A stretch of DNA of 64,000 nucleotides from Cephalotus follicularis (Eukaryota > Streptophyta > Magnoliopsida > Oxalidales > Cephalotaceae): assembly GCA_001972305.1 (NCBI GenBank), contig BDDD01005093.1, positions 21,343 through 85,342 of the forward strand. The letters run 5' to 3'. Shown in pieces: positions 1 through 9,510 of this stretch; position 1 is the stretch's first letter, and each line of letters begins with the position of its first letter. The notes under the pieces are model-generated. The model saw nothing but the letters and a program-made list of their open reading frames with translations. It did not search any database and was not told the origin of the DNA. Position numbers and translations under genes: made by a program.

Positions 1-2
1 TT

Positions 3-422
3 GTGTTCACCTTGAATGGTGGAGCAGTGAGCTGGAAGAGTTCCAAGCAGCCTACCATTGCGGATTCAGTGACTGAAGCTGAATACATTACGGCATCGGA
101 AGCTACCAAGGAAGGTGTATGGATGAAGAAGTTCATCGAAGATTTGGGTATAGTTCCTGACATTGAAGATCCAGTATCTTTATACTGTGATAACAATGGA
201 GCGACAGCGCAATCTAAGGAGCCTAGATCGCACTCAAAGTCTAAGCACATTCACAGGCGCTTTCACCTTATACGTCAGATCATTGATCATGGAGATATAA
301 AAGTTGAACGAGTTCCAAGTGAAGGCAATATTGTAGACCCGCTTACTAAGGCGCTACCAAAAGCGGTCTTCGACAGACACCTTGATGCTATGGGTGTAAG
401 ACACTATGGCAACTGGCTTTAG
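3..422 (+). CDS. Copia Pol C-terminus (RNase H domain), partial
   Basis: This is the last 139 residues of a copia polyprotein, open from the window edge to a TAG at 420-422. RNase H degrades the RNA strand of the RNA-DNA hybrid during reverse transcription in the cytoplasmic virus-like particle. Visible family motifs are SWKSSKQPTIADSVTEAEY near the start (acidic residue in EAEY), YCDNNGA in the middle, the SKHIHRRFHLIRQ block, and VDPLTKALP near the end with the last catalytic Asp. The reverse transcriptase, integrase and gag lie outside the window. The fragment has no internal stop, so this copia copy is younger or better preserved than minus-strand copia element E. The N-terminal Met at position 3 is an artefact of the window edge, not a true start. 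Assignment to Ty1/copia is firm; the lineage is not resolved. Confidence 0.93.
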   Translation: MFTLNGGAVSWKSSKQPTIADSVTEAEYITASEATKEGVWMKKFIEDLGIVPDIEDPVSLYCDNNGATAQSKEPRSHSKSKHIHRRFHLIRQIIDHGDIKVERVPSEGNIVDPLTKALPKAVFDRHLDAMGVRHYGNWL

Positions 423-425
423 CAC

Positions 426-437
426 TTAGTGGGAGAT
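426..437 (+). other. Polypurine tract of copia element G
   Basis: A purine-rich run, AGTGGGAGA-type, sits directly before the LTR start TGTTAG and just after the Pol stop codon. This is the position and composition of the plus-strand primer used in reverse transcription. Confidence 0.8.
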
Positions 438-2217
438 TGTTAGAGATGAAGTGTTGTAAGCCAGTGTCGAGCTTATATTTACTTTATCTTCTATAAACGT
501 TTTATAAATTCAATAAAGATGTTTATGTTTTATCAATGGCTATGAGTTCGTTTCATTAATACATGCTTTATTAATTGTAAATGGATGTCCTGGAATAAAG
601 TTAGAGAACCAAGTTCATGATGAGATCATGATATGAGAGTTGGAATCTCGGTATACTTTATTTCGAATCTTCCTGGTCATAGGATTGACACTCAGGGCAA
701 GATCAATCCGGACAGACCAGCACGTACTGTCAGATTGGTAAGCAGAGGGTGACTGATCTCACACTCACTCACATGGACGATGCTATGACAACTACGTGGG
801 TGCTCATTTAATGAGTTCACTAAAGGTGACTTTTGATAAAATACCTGTATGGAGTTTTACTTACATGTCAGACAGAATTCTAGTTTTACAACAGTGCATG
901 TGGTCCTTGGACATAAGTCATCATTGGATCTCTTGTGCATAAGGTGCTGTGTTTTGATGATGCTTAAATACATATTCTATGAAGTGTATACATGCATTAG
1001 TTGGACATAGTACGCTTATGTATGGAGGTATGTGAACTGGCAACAATGAATCCATTGCTTCTAGCAAAAGAAGATTATTCTCAGGATTATTTTCGTTAGC
1101 GATTAAACGCCTGGCCAGGCTAGCCATGATATCAAGAGTGCGATATCATTGGTTAAATATTAGAAGGGAACTTCTAATATTATTTAGGCTATTGAAAGAT
1201 AGTCACGAGCCTAAAGATTAAATTATTGGGGTCTAACATGATCCGTGCCCTAGATTTAACTAGAGCATTGTCAATCGAGGGACTAAACATGCATGTACCT
1301 GTAAATAGTGGTTTGCAAATTATTCATATTACTTGAGGGTCGTTATGCATTGCTAGATGTCGATGTTGACCAGTAGGATGCCCCAGATTAAATTGATAAA
1401 TTAATTTTGGAAGAAAAAGAATTTAAAGAGTTTAAATTCGATATATTCAAGAAAATATTTTTTATGTGATAATAAATATTTAATTGGATAATTGTGAGCG
1501 TCACAATATTAATCCTACGGCCAGCGTAATAGTGAACCCATATGGTCACACACAATACGGGCTAATATTTCCAACACGTGATGAGAGAAAAATAATAGGG
1601 ATGTTATTTTCTAATTATATTTAATGAGATTAAATATATAAATATATTTAATGAGATTAATTATCCTTAATGAAATTATGGAAAGTAGAAGTCAAAAAGG
1701 AGAGAAAGACTATCTAAGGAAGAATCTTGAATGCATTAGGAAACCCTAAGCATGATAGGATAAGAGTTTGTGTTCTAATATGATTGTCTAGCAGCAAGTA
1801 TATATAGAACACACACCCCTTCCTATTAAGAGTTGTTGTTGTTGTTGGACATTTTTGTGCTCTCTCTTGGTGTCTTCTCTCCCCTCTCTCATATACAATC
1901 AAGAGTTGAAGGTTTGGGAAACCTGGTGTTGGAGATTGAAGTTTGGTATGGATACCTTGGAGGCTTTCTATACTTGGAAGCTAGAACCGTTTAATGCGTT
2001 CAACAAGTAGCTGTGCTTTTGAAAGCAAGAAGACTCATTGGAAGAAGGAAGGAGCCGCTCCATTCATGTGAGTAATTCCGCTTGCTCCTCCCTATTGATT
2101 TATATCTAACTACATATGTATGCTTAAAAGAACCTAGAAACGAACCATATGGCTTGATATTCATGAGATGATAACACAATATATGTTTTAGGGTTTTATG
2201 CATCTAGATATTTTATT
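438..2217 (+). repeat. Copia 3' LTR (element G)
   Basis: The LTR begins TGTTAGAG immediately after the polypurine tract. A TATA-like stretch lies at 1799-1806, followed by a CT-rich leader around 1850-1890, as expected for an LTR promoter. The right end is approximate: the last LTR-like sequence is the AT-rich run near 2160-2217, after which gypsy gag homology starts. It has the same overall layout as the minus-strand copia LTR at 50311-52126 but is not closely similar in sequence. Confidence 0.65.
1799..1806 (+). promoter_or_regulatory. TATA-box-like site in copia LTR
   Basis: TATATATA followed by GAACACACACC and a pyrimidine-rich leader lies in the last quarter of the LTR, where copia LTRs place their RNA polymerase II promoter. 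This is inferred from position and composition only. Confidence 0.4.
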
Positions 2218-2246
2218 GCCTAAATCGCCATAAGGTTCCAACGGGA

Positions 2247-2936
2247 GGCCCTTCACGAACCTCCGAATCTTCTTCTCTTCATCTGCCACAAGATAAGCTG
2301 AGTGTGTGGCTAACTCCACAAACCTTGCCTGATATTCATCCACTGTCATCTCACCTTGACGTAACTCCAAGAGTTCCTTCTCCCTTCCTTCATGCTCAAT
2401 CTGTGACACATAAGCCTCAAGAAACTCCTCTTGAAACCTCTCCCATGTACTAGCAAGACTAGTAGACTCCCATTTTTCTTTGACCATCTCCCACCAATGA
2501 GTGGCCTAGCCCCATAACTGGTACATAGCAAATTTCAATTTCTGGTGATCAGTGCAATCCATAACATCAAAGATCTTCTCTAGATCTTGTAACCACCTCT
2601 CCGCAAAAGTTGCGTCAAGTTACCTCTGAAGGCTGGAGGGTTTTGCCTCTTGAATCTCTCGATATTCCTTCCAAACTTATTACCATCATAACGTGCACCG
2701 CGGCTAGGGGCCACGTGCCGAGGCAGTGCTTGGGCGTACAACCGCCTCATTTCCTCCAAGTTAGCTACATTGACAGCCATCTGCTGCTGGAAGTAGTCAG
2801 TAATATGATCCATCGGATCTCTCCCTTCATTCACCCCTCGGGGAACATTACCCATCGAGTCTCCCCCAACATTTGCTTCCTGAGGAACATCTTAATCAAC
2901 AGTTCGAGCCCTTCCACGTCTCCTTCTGCCATCCAT
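2247..2936 (-). pseudogene. Gypsy gag fragment (element F)
   Basis: A broken gag (capsid) gene of the chromovirus type. The Met at 2936 starts MDGRRRRGRAR, the same N-terminus style as element A's gag. It then runs through DHITDYFQQQMA, the basic FKRQNPPAFRG block and the capsid core (WEMVKEKWES, LLELRQGEMTVDEYQARFVELA, EEKKIRRFVKGLP). At least two frame shifts or stops separate the open pieces 2580-2855 and 2188-2487. Homology ends at about 2247, before the nucleocapsid zinc knuckle; the few residues encoded beyond it do not match element A's gag. Gag would assemble virus-like particles, but this copy cannot. Confidence 0.85.
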
Positions 2937-3032
2937 TTCGTTTCCTATAAGGAAGATGTGATTAGTCATCTCTAGGAAAGAATAGTTAATTGACAAGAAA
3001 CTTATCCAAGCTAAGCATATGATATCATATAT

Positions 3033-3044
3033 GCTCTGATACCA
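3033..3044 (-). other. Primer binding site, tRNA-iMet (element F)
   Basis: On the minus strand this reads TGGTATCAGAGC, complementary to the 3' end of plant initiator-Met tRNA. It lies 4 bases from the LTR end. Confidence 0.92.
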
Positions 3045-3048
3045 CTAT

Positions 3049-5679
3049 TGTCACACCCCATTACCATAAATAACTCTTAGGTCATGGCAATCAACATATA
3101 TTTAGCTTATATAAAAATACGAAAAATTTAAAACTTTCCATACATATATTATCAGTGCGGAAGCATTAAACATAAGATGAATTGAAATGTAACATGCATC
3201 CCATACTACATGTTACAACAATAAACATCATCATAGTTAACTGCCCTCAACGGATCGCGAACAATATTCAACAGCACATAAATCTCCTAATACAGCAATC
3301 CAATTTAATATTCCTCAAAAGAAATACAACTTCATCTTCACTTCGTTTCCCCCATGCTTCAACGACATCAAGTCCACTGCATCAATCTGAAATTGATTGG
3401 GTTAGTCGAATCCACTGGCTAAGTAGGAAAAATATAAAGATACTTTGGGGATAGTGATAACATATGTCATGAAATGAATGCATTCATGATGCAATACATG
3501 ATATATATACATATATACCTATATATATGTATCTATCAATAGGCAACAACCATGCCAAGTAGCTAAAACCACATAATCCATCAGTCATGTCACGAAGGAC
3601 CAGACCAATCACATGTTTCGAGGTTAACCGGCACCAAGCTAGGAAATCTTGACCACTCAATGATGTTAACTGACCAAGACTATGAAGGCACACAGGCTGA
3701 CCATCCAAGGCTAGGAATAACATCCCACAATCCAATAATGCTAACTGACGCCGAGCTAGAAAAGTTAACATGCTAACCGTCCCGTGGTGCTAGGAACAAT
3801 CCATAAATCCACTTTCATGAAGTTTATATGTAATAACGCTTGAAATACCACATTATTCAAAATGTATAATCAATAATTCAAATCCATTTCCAAGTAGTTT
3901 ATGTGTAATAAACGCTTGAAATTCTCATATATTTTAAATATATGTAACAAATCCTTTTCAAATCCAAGTAAATTATGTACCATAAAATACTTGTCATAAC
4001 ATATTTATTCGAAACATGTAACAGTCTTTTGAAACCTCGTTTTAATCCATTAAAATATAATATTTAATATCAAGTAATGATTTATAGTAAAATCATTGTA
4101 TACACTTTTCCAAAATGATAAAAAAAATTTAGAAACCATTTATACAGTTCAATCCATACATATATTGATGCTAACCGGCACAAGGCTAGTTAAGCCCGAT
4201 CAAATCACAGGAATATGCAAGCAAACATATGCTCAGAATGCAGACAGACCCTTTTGGCGTCAACACCTAACTCTAGGCGTTAACGTGTACGACACCTTTT
4301 TCTCCAAAATGTTATCAGTCTCTTTTGGCATCGACGTATACCCTATACGCGTCAACGTGTAAAGTAGTTCTCTTAGGCGTCAATGTCTTCTCTAGGCGTC
4401 AATGTGCATGGCCTCAAGCGCCAATATTCGCTCTAGGAGTCAATACAAGCTCTAGGCATCAACGTTAACAGCACACCATGTCTATGACAGACACTTAGGT
4501 GTCAACGTTTTTCCTCTTGGCGTTGACGCTCCAAGGTAAGGAACCTTAGGCGTTAACACGTCGTGCATCCTTTTCTCTCTTATAACAGACCAAGGCGTCG
4601 ACAAGCACTCGAGGCATCAACGTATGTGAGACCGTAATAGCATCACTTCCATTGTAACGCACAACCATGTCACCAAGCAATGGATCCAAGCAAAACAACA
4701 CATGCAATACTTAGTCCATACTCATCCTAACAAGATATCATAATAGTTTATCACTTAGGCAAACACAGCATTCACTCAATCCATAACCCACCATTCATGC
4801 ATTACATCAAACAACGCTTATTATAACTAAACTAAAAATACAGTTATATGATCCCTACCTCTTATTCCAAGTTAGGAATCAAAGTCCACCTCTTCAAGGT
4901 TTACCGACCAGTAGCTTTCGAGCTCCAAGGGTCAGCGTAGTAGCTCCAAGTTCGAGCTTCCAACTCCAAAGCTTCAAGCTTTCCAAGCTTTCGTGTAGCT
5001 CAATGATGGGGGATATGATTCCCTCTCTCTTTCCTCACTGTTTTCCTTCACTTTCTCTTATGGGGTAGGTAGAAGAAGGTGAAGGTGAGAGATGTGCTTT
5101 ATGGAGGAGCTTCTCTCTCTCTCCCTTTCACCCGCATGCAAGGCACCACATGCCTCTCTCTCTCTCTCCTTCTTCTCTTTGCAGACATGACACCCCTCAG
5201 TCACTTCTTTCTTCCTTTATGTCATTGCAGAGCATGGGGAAGAGATAAAGTGTCTTAGACTTCTCCTTCACGCATCTTCTGTCAGTGTTTTAACTTATTC
5301 TAGCAACAATTTTAGGTGTCGATGTCCACACTAGGCGTTGACGCATTGACCTTCTTCCTTAGCGCTAAAAGGTTCCCCAAATCACGTGAACGCCTACCCT
5401 TTTTGTTCCCCATCGACAGACGCTGATGCCATCACTCAGGGTCAACGCCCTTAGGCAAGAAACCTTAAGCATGCCTCATTGTTCCTTGGCGTTGATGCTA
5501 TAGTTTGGCGTCGACGCTCAAGCGCCTTTTCCTTTTGCATTTTCCAATTCAATACCACACTCTTTAACAGATCCATTCAAAATTCAACATTAGGCTGAGA
5601 ATTCATAATTCCTATTAATTCAGCATTTAAATTAGAATAAGAAATACAAAATACATAAATGGAAATTCAGGGCGTTAAA
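3049..5679 (-). repeat. Gypsy 5' LTR (element F)
   Basis: On the minus strand the LTR ends GGGGTGTGACA directly before the primer site and starts near 5679 with a mutated TGTAACGCCCTGAA. It is about 2.63 kb. It holds degenerate clusters of the GCGTCGACGC motif (about 4256-4620 and 5315-5520), mostly decayed to GGCGTCAACG, which fits loss of methylated CpG. A CT-rich leader lies near 5100-5200. A possible splice donor (about 4860) and acceptor (about 3390) match those in element A. Confidence 0.85.
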
Positions 5680-5684
5680 GGATT

Positions 5685-6620
5685 TATGATCATCCATGTC
5701 ATAATCGAAACTAGAGTCAACCTAACTCTTATGTTTCAATTCACTATCTTCTCCATATGTCAAGAGATAATCTTGAGCCTTTCAAACGTATTATATCCTC
5801 TTGACAATGTCTCAGTGTCTCTTCACATGGATTGGACTGAAATCGACAAGCCAGACCCTTAGGCATATGCGACATTAGGCCCAGTACAAAGCATGGCATA
5901 CATGATGGAACTTTCAGTTGAAGCTTGATGGTGCCAATTCATGCGTGTCCTCTACTCATAAGTCTTGGAAGACATCCTCTTGGAAAGGTGAATTCCTTGG
6001 AAAATAGGCAGTAAGCCACATATGGAATTCGTTTTCATACCATTTCAGTATCCTGCTGATGTGCTAGCTTTGGGAAAGTTCGAACAAGCTACTTGATCTA
6101 CTCTTAAGTTCTCCATTCTCTCAAAATGTAGGAAGCCTTTTCAAAATCCTTTACGGAGAAGTTCTTGGTTGACTGTATTTAAACAAACCTACAACATCCT
6201 CTATGTGTAGTATCTCATCAATATAGAGTGCCAAAATATGTGATATATGGGTTACCCTATTTCCAATAGACATAAGGTTTATCCATATCTTTGATGAAAT
6301 TAAAATGGATATTTCAGCTACAGGATGCTTGCCTAAGGTCGAAGACCTTAGGAGATTGCATCTGCCATGCAAATCCTCCTTGGATGTAAACCAATTGGGA
6401 GGAAACTCCCTCTGGTTTGGGACATTTAGTTGTCCTCTTCAAGATAGTCCTTCACTAAGGGTGTCTCGATATCCATTTGCCATAACTCATTTCCACAATG
6501 ACTGGCAATAGCAAGCATAATCCGAATTGACTTAAGCATTTGCAATTGGAAAGAAAGTTTCGGTATAGTCGACCTCTTATCTTAATCTATACCCTTTCAC
6601 CACCAATTGTGCTTTAAAGG
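5685..6620 (-). pseudogene. Copia RT / RNase H linker remnant (element E)
   Basis: Decayed copia reverse transcriptase. On the minus strand, KAQLVVKGYR then VDYTETFFPIANA mark the start of the RT core at about 6600-6500. KDFEKASYILRE near 6130 and the block ending MPKGLACRFQSNP near 5850 match the RT-RNase H connection, which in intact copia reads like a DVSYAL...RYQSNPG box. Many in-frame stops and shifts make it non-functional. The downstream RNase H is cut off by the LTR of element F at about 5680. The upstream part of the same gene continues at 7749 on the other side of the foldback insertion, in the expected order, with the split falling just before the TFKA motif. Confidence 0.85.
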
Positions 6621-6625
6621 TTTTA

Positions 6626-7020
6626 TGACACGCCCTGTTCCCGAGCACCTCCGTCCGAGGATGGCTGTGCCAGGTGGAAGGATCCCTCACCTGGATCCCT
6701 AACCAAACCCCAATCACAACAAAGGCTAACGCTAAGGCCAGGGCAGGAGTTAAAAGGCGTTGCCGAGGAGAGCCGCGCTCCGCAGGCCAAACGTACCCAA
6801 GGCATAAAAACAAGGAAGGCCCGAGAGAGAAGGAGGAAAGAAGGAAGGGTAAAACAGCAAAAGAACCCTTACTTAAACTATCCCCAAATCTCACCGTTTA
6901 ACTAAAGGGAACAAACGCAAAACCCACTTAGCAAACGCACCGTTTAACTAAAGTGAATGCGCACCACACCCACTGCCCAACGCATCGTTCCACTAAAGGA
7001 ACATGCCAGGGAAGGAACAT
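6626..7020 (+). repeat. Left inverted arm of foldback element
   Basis: This pairs with 7350-7743 over about 395 bp with scattered mismatches and small indels, ending at GGAACAT (7020) opposite ATGTTCC (7350). Confidence 0.9.
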
Positions 7021-7349
7021 ACTGTGGCAGCAACCAACTGGACTGTCTTTGGAGATATGGTGGAATCTTCCAAGAGGGTTGAGCAGAGCATCATGGACTA
7101 GAGGAACCGCCAGGAAAGGGGACAAAAGAGAGATGGACAGCAATCTGCTTAAGGGGAGGGTTCTTCCCGAGGACAAGGGAAACGAAGAAAATGGTACTCC
7201 AACCAGCAAGTTGACGGTGGAAACCGGGGACCGGCCAGAACTAATGGCCAGGGGAAGTTTTCTTCGTAGCGGGCGAGTCCTCCCACATCCAGTGGTGCAC
7301 AGCAGAGTAGGCACCAGAGTTCATCAGTTTTTCAATAGTCAGTGGTGGC

Positions 7350-7743
7350 ATGTTCCTTCCCTGGCATGTTCCTTTAGTGGAACGGTGCATTGGCCAGTGG
7401 GTGTGGTGCGCGTTCCCTTTAGTTAAACGGTGCGTTTGCTAAGTGGGTGTTGCGTTTGTTCCCTTTAGTTAAACGGTGAGCTTTGGGGATAGTTTAAGTA
7501 AGGGTTCTTTTGTTGTTTTACCCTTCCTTCTTTCCTCCTTCCTGCTCAGGCATTCCTTGTTTTTATGCCTTGGGTGCGTTTGGCCTGGGGAGCGCAGCTC
7601 TCCTTCGCAGCGCATTTTAACGCCTGCCCTGACCTTAGCGTTAGCCTTTGTTGTTGTTGGGGTTTGGTTAGGGATCCAAGTGAGGGATTCATCCACCTGG
7701 CACGACCGTCCTCGGGCGGGGTGGTCGGGTATGGGGCGTGTCA
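7350..7743 (-). repeat. Right inverted arm of foldback element
   Basis: Reverse-complement copy of 6626-7020. The outermost base is followed directly by the TTTTA duplication. Confidence 0.9.
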
Positions 7744-7748
7744 TTTTA

Positions 7749-8400
7749 ACCTTTTCCATTAATGCCAATCTTAGTCCTAAACATTTGTGAGCATCCGATA
7801 GGATTTTATGCCTGCGGTTGCTTATATCAGGTCCCTCACTTGGTATGCATATATGGAGTCTTTTTCTAATTTCATGGTATCTCACCACAACCTAGAATCA
7901 ATGCCATTCACTGTTTCTGCAGAGCTGACAGGCTCGTCATCACCGCTGACGTTAGGTTCGTCAATGCCATTATTTAGAAAACCTTATTTCTCAGGCGGTG
8001 TCGAAAACCTTTGCTTGATCTCCTCAAGAGGAGTGCCATACTGAGACTTTATCTTAGGTTCGGATCACTTCCCAAATATGTCTCTAGAGGGTTAAACCTC
8101 TAATTCCTTATCGTCATGTGGGTTTCTACCTGGAGTAAACTCTCTTTGTTTCACCTAACTCCCACTGCTTCTTGGAATTAGGTATTCCTTCTCTAGGAGT
8201 TTTGCAGTACGCGAAACAAACATCTTTTGTTCGCTAAAATGGTAGAAATAATATCCTAAGCTTCTATTAGGACATACCACAAAACCAGCAACATCTCAAT
8301 CGTGCTTCCGGCTTAGAAGGTTTTCACCTTCTTACATAAGCTAGACAACCCTTAACCCAATATTGGTTTAAGTTGGGTTTCCTCTATTTCAATGTTTCGC
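7749..8400 (-). pseudogene. Copia integrase C-terminus to RT N-terminus (element E)
   Basis: The minus strand carries the end of copia integrase and the entry into RT. GYYFYHFSEQKMFVSR followed by LLEKEYL at about 8200-8260 is the well-known C-terminal integrase block (usual form GYYFYNPSEQKVFVSR). Toward the foldback element comes the variable linker, then MKLEKDSIYAYQVRDL at about 7840-7888, which is the RT entry motif (usual form MKSEIESMYENQVW). Several stops and frame shifts interrupt it. The catalytic integrase core (H2C2 finger and D,D,E) is not seen between here and the gag remnant, so it was deleted or is too decayed to recognise. The gene is split at 7748 by the foldback insertion. 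Confidence 0.8.
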
Positions 8401-9505
8401 TAGATATTGAGGGGATGGATTTCAAAGGAATCCGGATTAGGATATGCTCTACCAACTGCGGTGCATTACCTAGAATAAAAGTGGAAGATATATAAAAGAC
8501 ATAATGGACCATACCATTATCATAGTCTTTTGGTAGTAGTTCCTTGAATTGCTATGGAAGTTGTATAAGGCATTGATCTCTTTCGATCCGTGTCTTGTAT
8601 AATACATCATAAATGCCAATAACACCGATGTGAATCCTCAATTGAACATCATGGCACCAGTTTATAGGTTTACCAGCTCTCTTAGTTGTCTAGAGTCTTT
8701 TAGCCTCTATAATGAGACACCAATGTTAGCCTCAAAACCTGAGCCCATAACTCAAGTTGAACTTTCATTGTAAGCTACATAAAGTATATGGAAATACCCA
8801 ACACGAGGCTTTTCCTGCTTTGGACTTAGGAAAAATACTATGTCTCTTCCATTGCCCTTGCTTCCCACAATGGAAGTAGGCACACTCCTTATAAAACTTT
8901 TAGATCCTTTTCTAGGATGGAGTTCCCTTTGTAATAACTTCCTCTTCACCCTTGGAATTATATTCACCTTATCAATCTCCCTTTGAGATTATTCAATTAG
9001 GAAATCAAGGCATTATAGACGATCTCGAACAGTCCTCGACTAGGTGCCTTACAACTCCTTGAGTTGTGTAAACATGGCACACAAGGTCTGTGAGTGAATA
9101 ACCGGTATATGCGATTGTGGTGGCATGCCAACAATTACTACGTTATGAGCTCGATAATTGTCGACCCATCGCTTAGCCCAACTGGCTTTGTGATGGTCGG
9201 CTATATCGTTGACTAACTCAGGGTTGTCTCAGTCATAACATGAGCGACTCACATGCTCGTGAGAACGTTACGCCAAACGCGTTTCCATTCATGTGAAAAA
9301 AAGGATATTAAAGCTTTGGAGTTTCTTTTGTGTTTAAGTTGTTTTTGATATCTACCATTTGAGTAATATATATTGAGTATGTAAAAATCTAGCAACCTAT
9401 ATGAGGAAACAGAGAGAGAATTTTAACTGATCGTTCCATTTATGTTATCACCATAATCCTTGGTTTTTTGTAATTATGGCTCCTCCCACTATTCTAACCA
9501 TATCC
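8401..9505 (-). pseudogene. Copia gag remnant with decayed zinc knuckle (element E)
   Basis: Heavily mutated sequence between the copia integrase remnant and the CACAC target duplication of element A. The best landmark, on the minus strand at about 8860-8895, reads YFHCGKQGQWKRHS. It aligns with the copia nucleocapsid knuckle C-x2-C-x4-H-x4-C, but the first and last Cys are now Tyr and Ser, and Gln has replaced the zinc-binding His, so only one of the four zinc ligands remains. Basic residues before it fit a gag C-terminus. The rest of gag up to about 9360 is only inferred from position. No intact open frame longer than 71 codons remains. Confidence 0.6.
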
Positions 9506-9510
9506 CACAC

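Larger units (their letters stand above)
1..2246 (+). mobile_element. Ty1/copia retrotransposon, 3' end (element G)
   Basis: The segment reads in order: copia RNase H tail, stop codon, polypurine tract and a long 3' LTR. The rest of the element lies before the window. The right limit is set where minus-strand gypsy gag homology (element F) begins, and may be off by some tens of bases. No target duplication can be checked because both outer ends are missing. Confidence 0.85.
2247..5679 (-). mobile_element. Gypsy 5' LTR and truncated gag (element F)
   Basis: Read on the minus strand, this is a 2.6-kb LTR, an initiator-Met primer site and about 690 bp of gag, after which the element stops abruptly at about 2247. 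Protease, RT, integrase and the second LTR are missing. The gag and the LTR layout match element A (9511-19460), so the two belong to one family. Loss of the 3' part by a deletion reaching into copia element G is the simplest explanation. Confidence 0.85.
6626..7743. mobile_element. 1.1-kb foldback element with 395-bp inverted arms
   Basis: The left arm, 6626-7020, is repeated in inverted orientation at 7350-7743, with a 329-bp spacer. The ends are TGACACGCCC...GGGGCGTGTCA. It is flanked by a direct 5-bp duplication TTTTA at 6621-6625 and 7744-7748, and sits inside the copia RT gene, whose reading resumes on either side. Each arm contains two copies of TTTAGTTAAACGGTG about 45 bp apart. Terminal TG...CA plus a 5-bp duplication is typical of retroviral-type integrase insertions, not of classic Mutator (9 bp) or hAT (8 bp) elements. 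The spacer has no recognisable gene; one frame encodes a weak RSGRVLPHP match to gypsy gag-pol linkers. Open frames inside the arms are mirror images of each other and are not genes. Confidence 0.88.

Noticed and set aside
6577-7888. Several overlapping open frames on both strands, 60-157 codons
   Set aside because: They lie in the foldback element, and the frames in one arm mirror those in the other; no protein family match.
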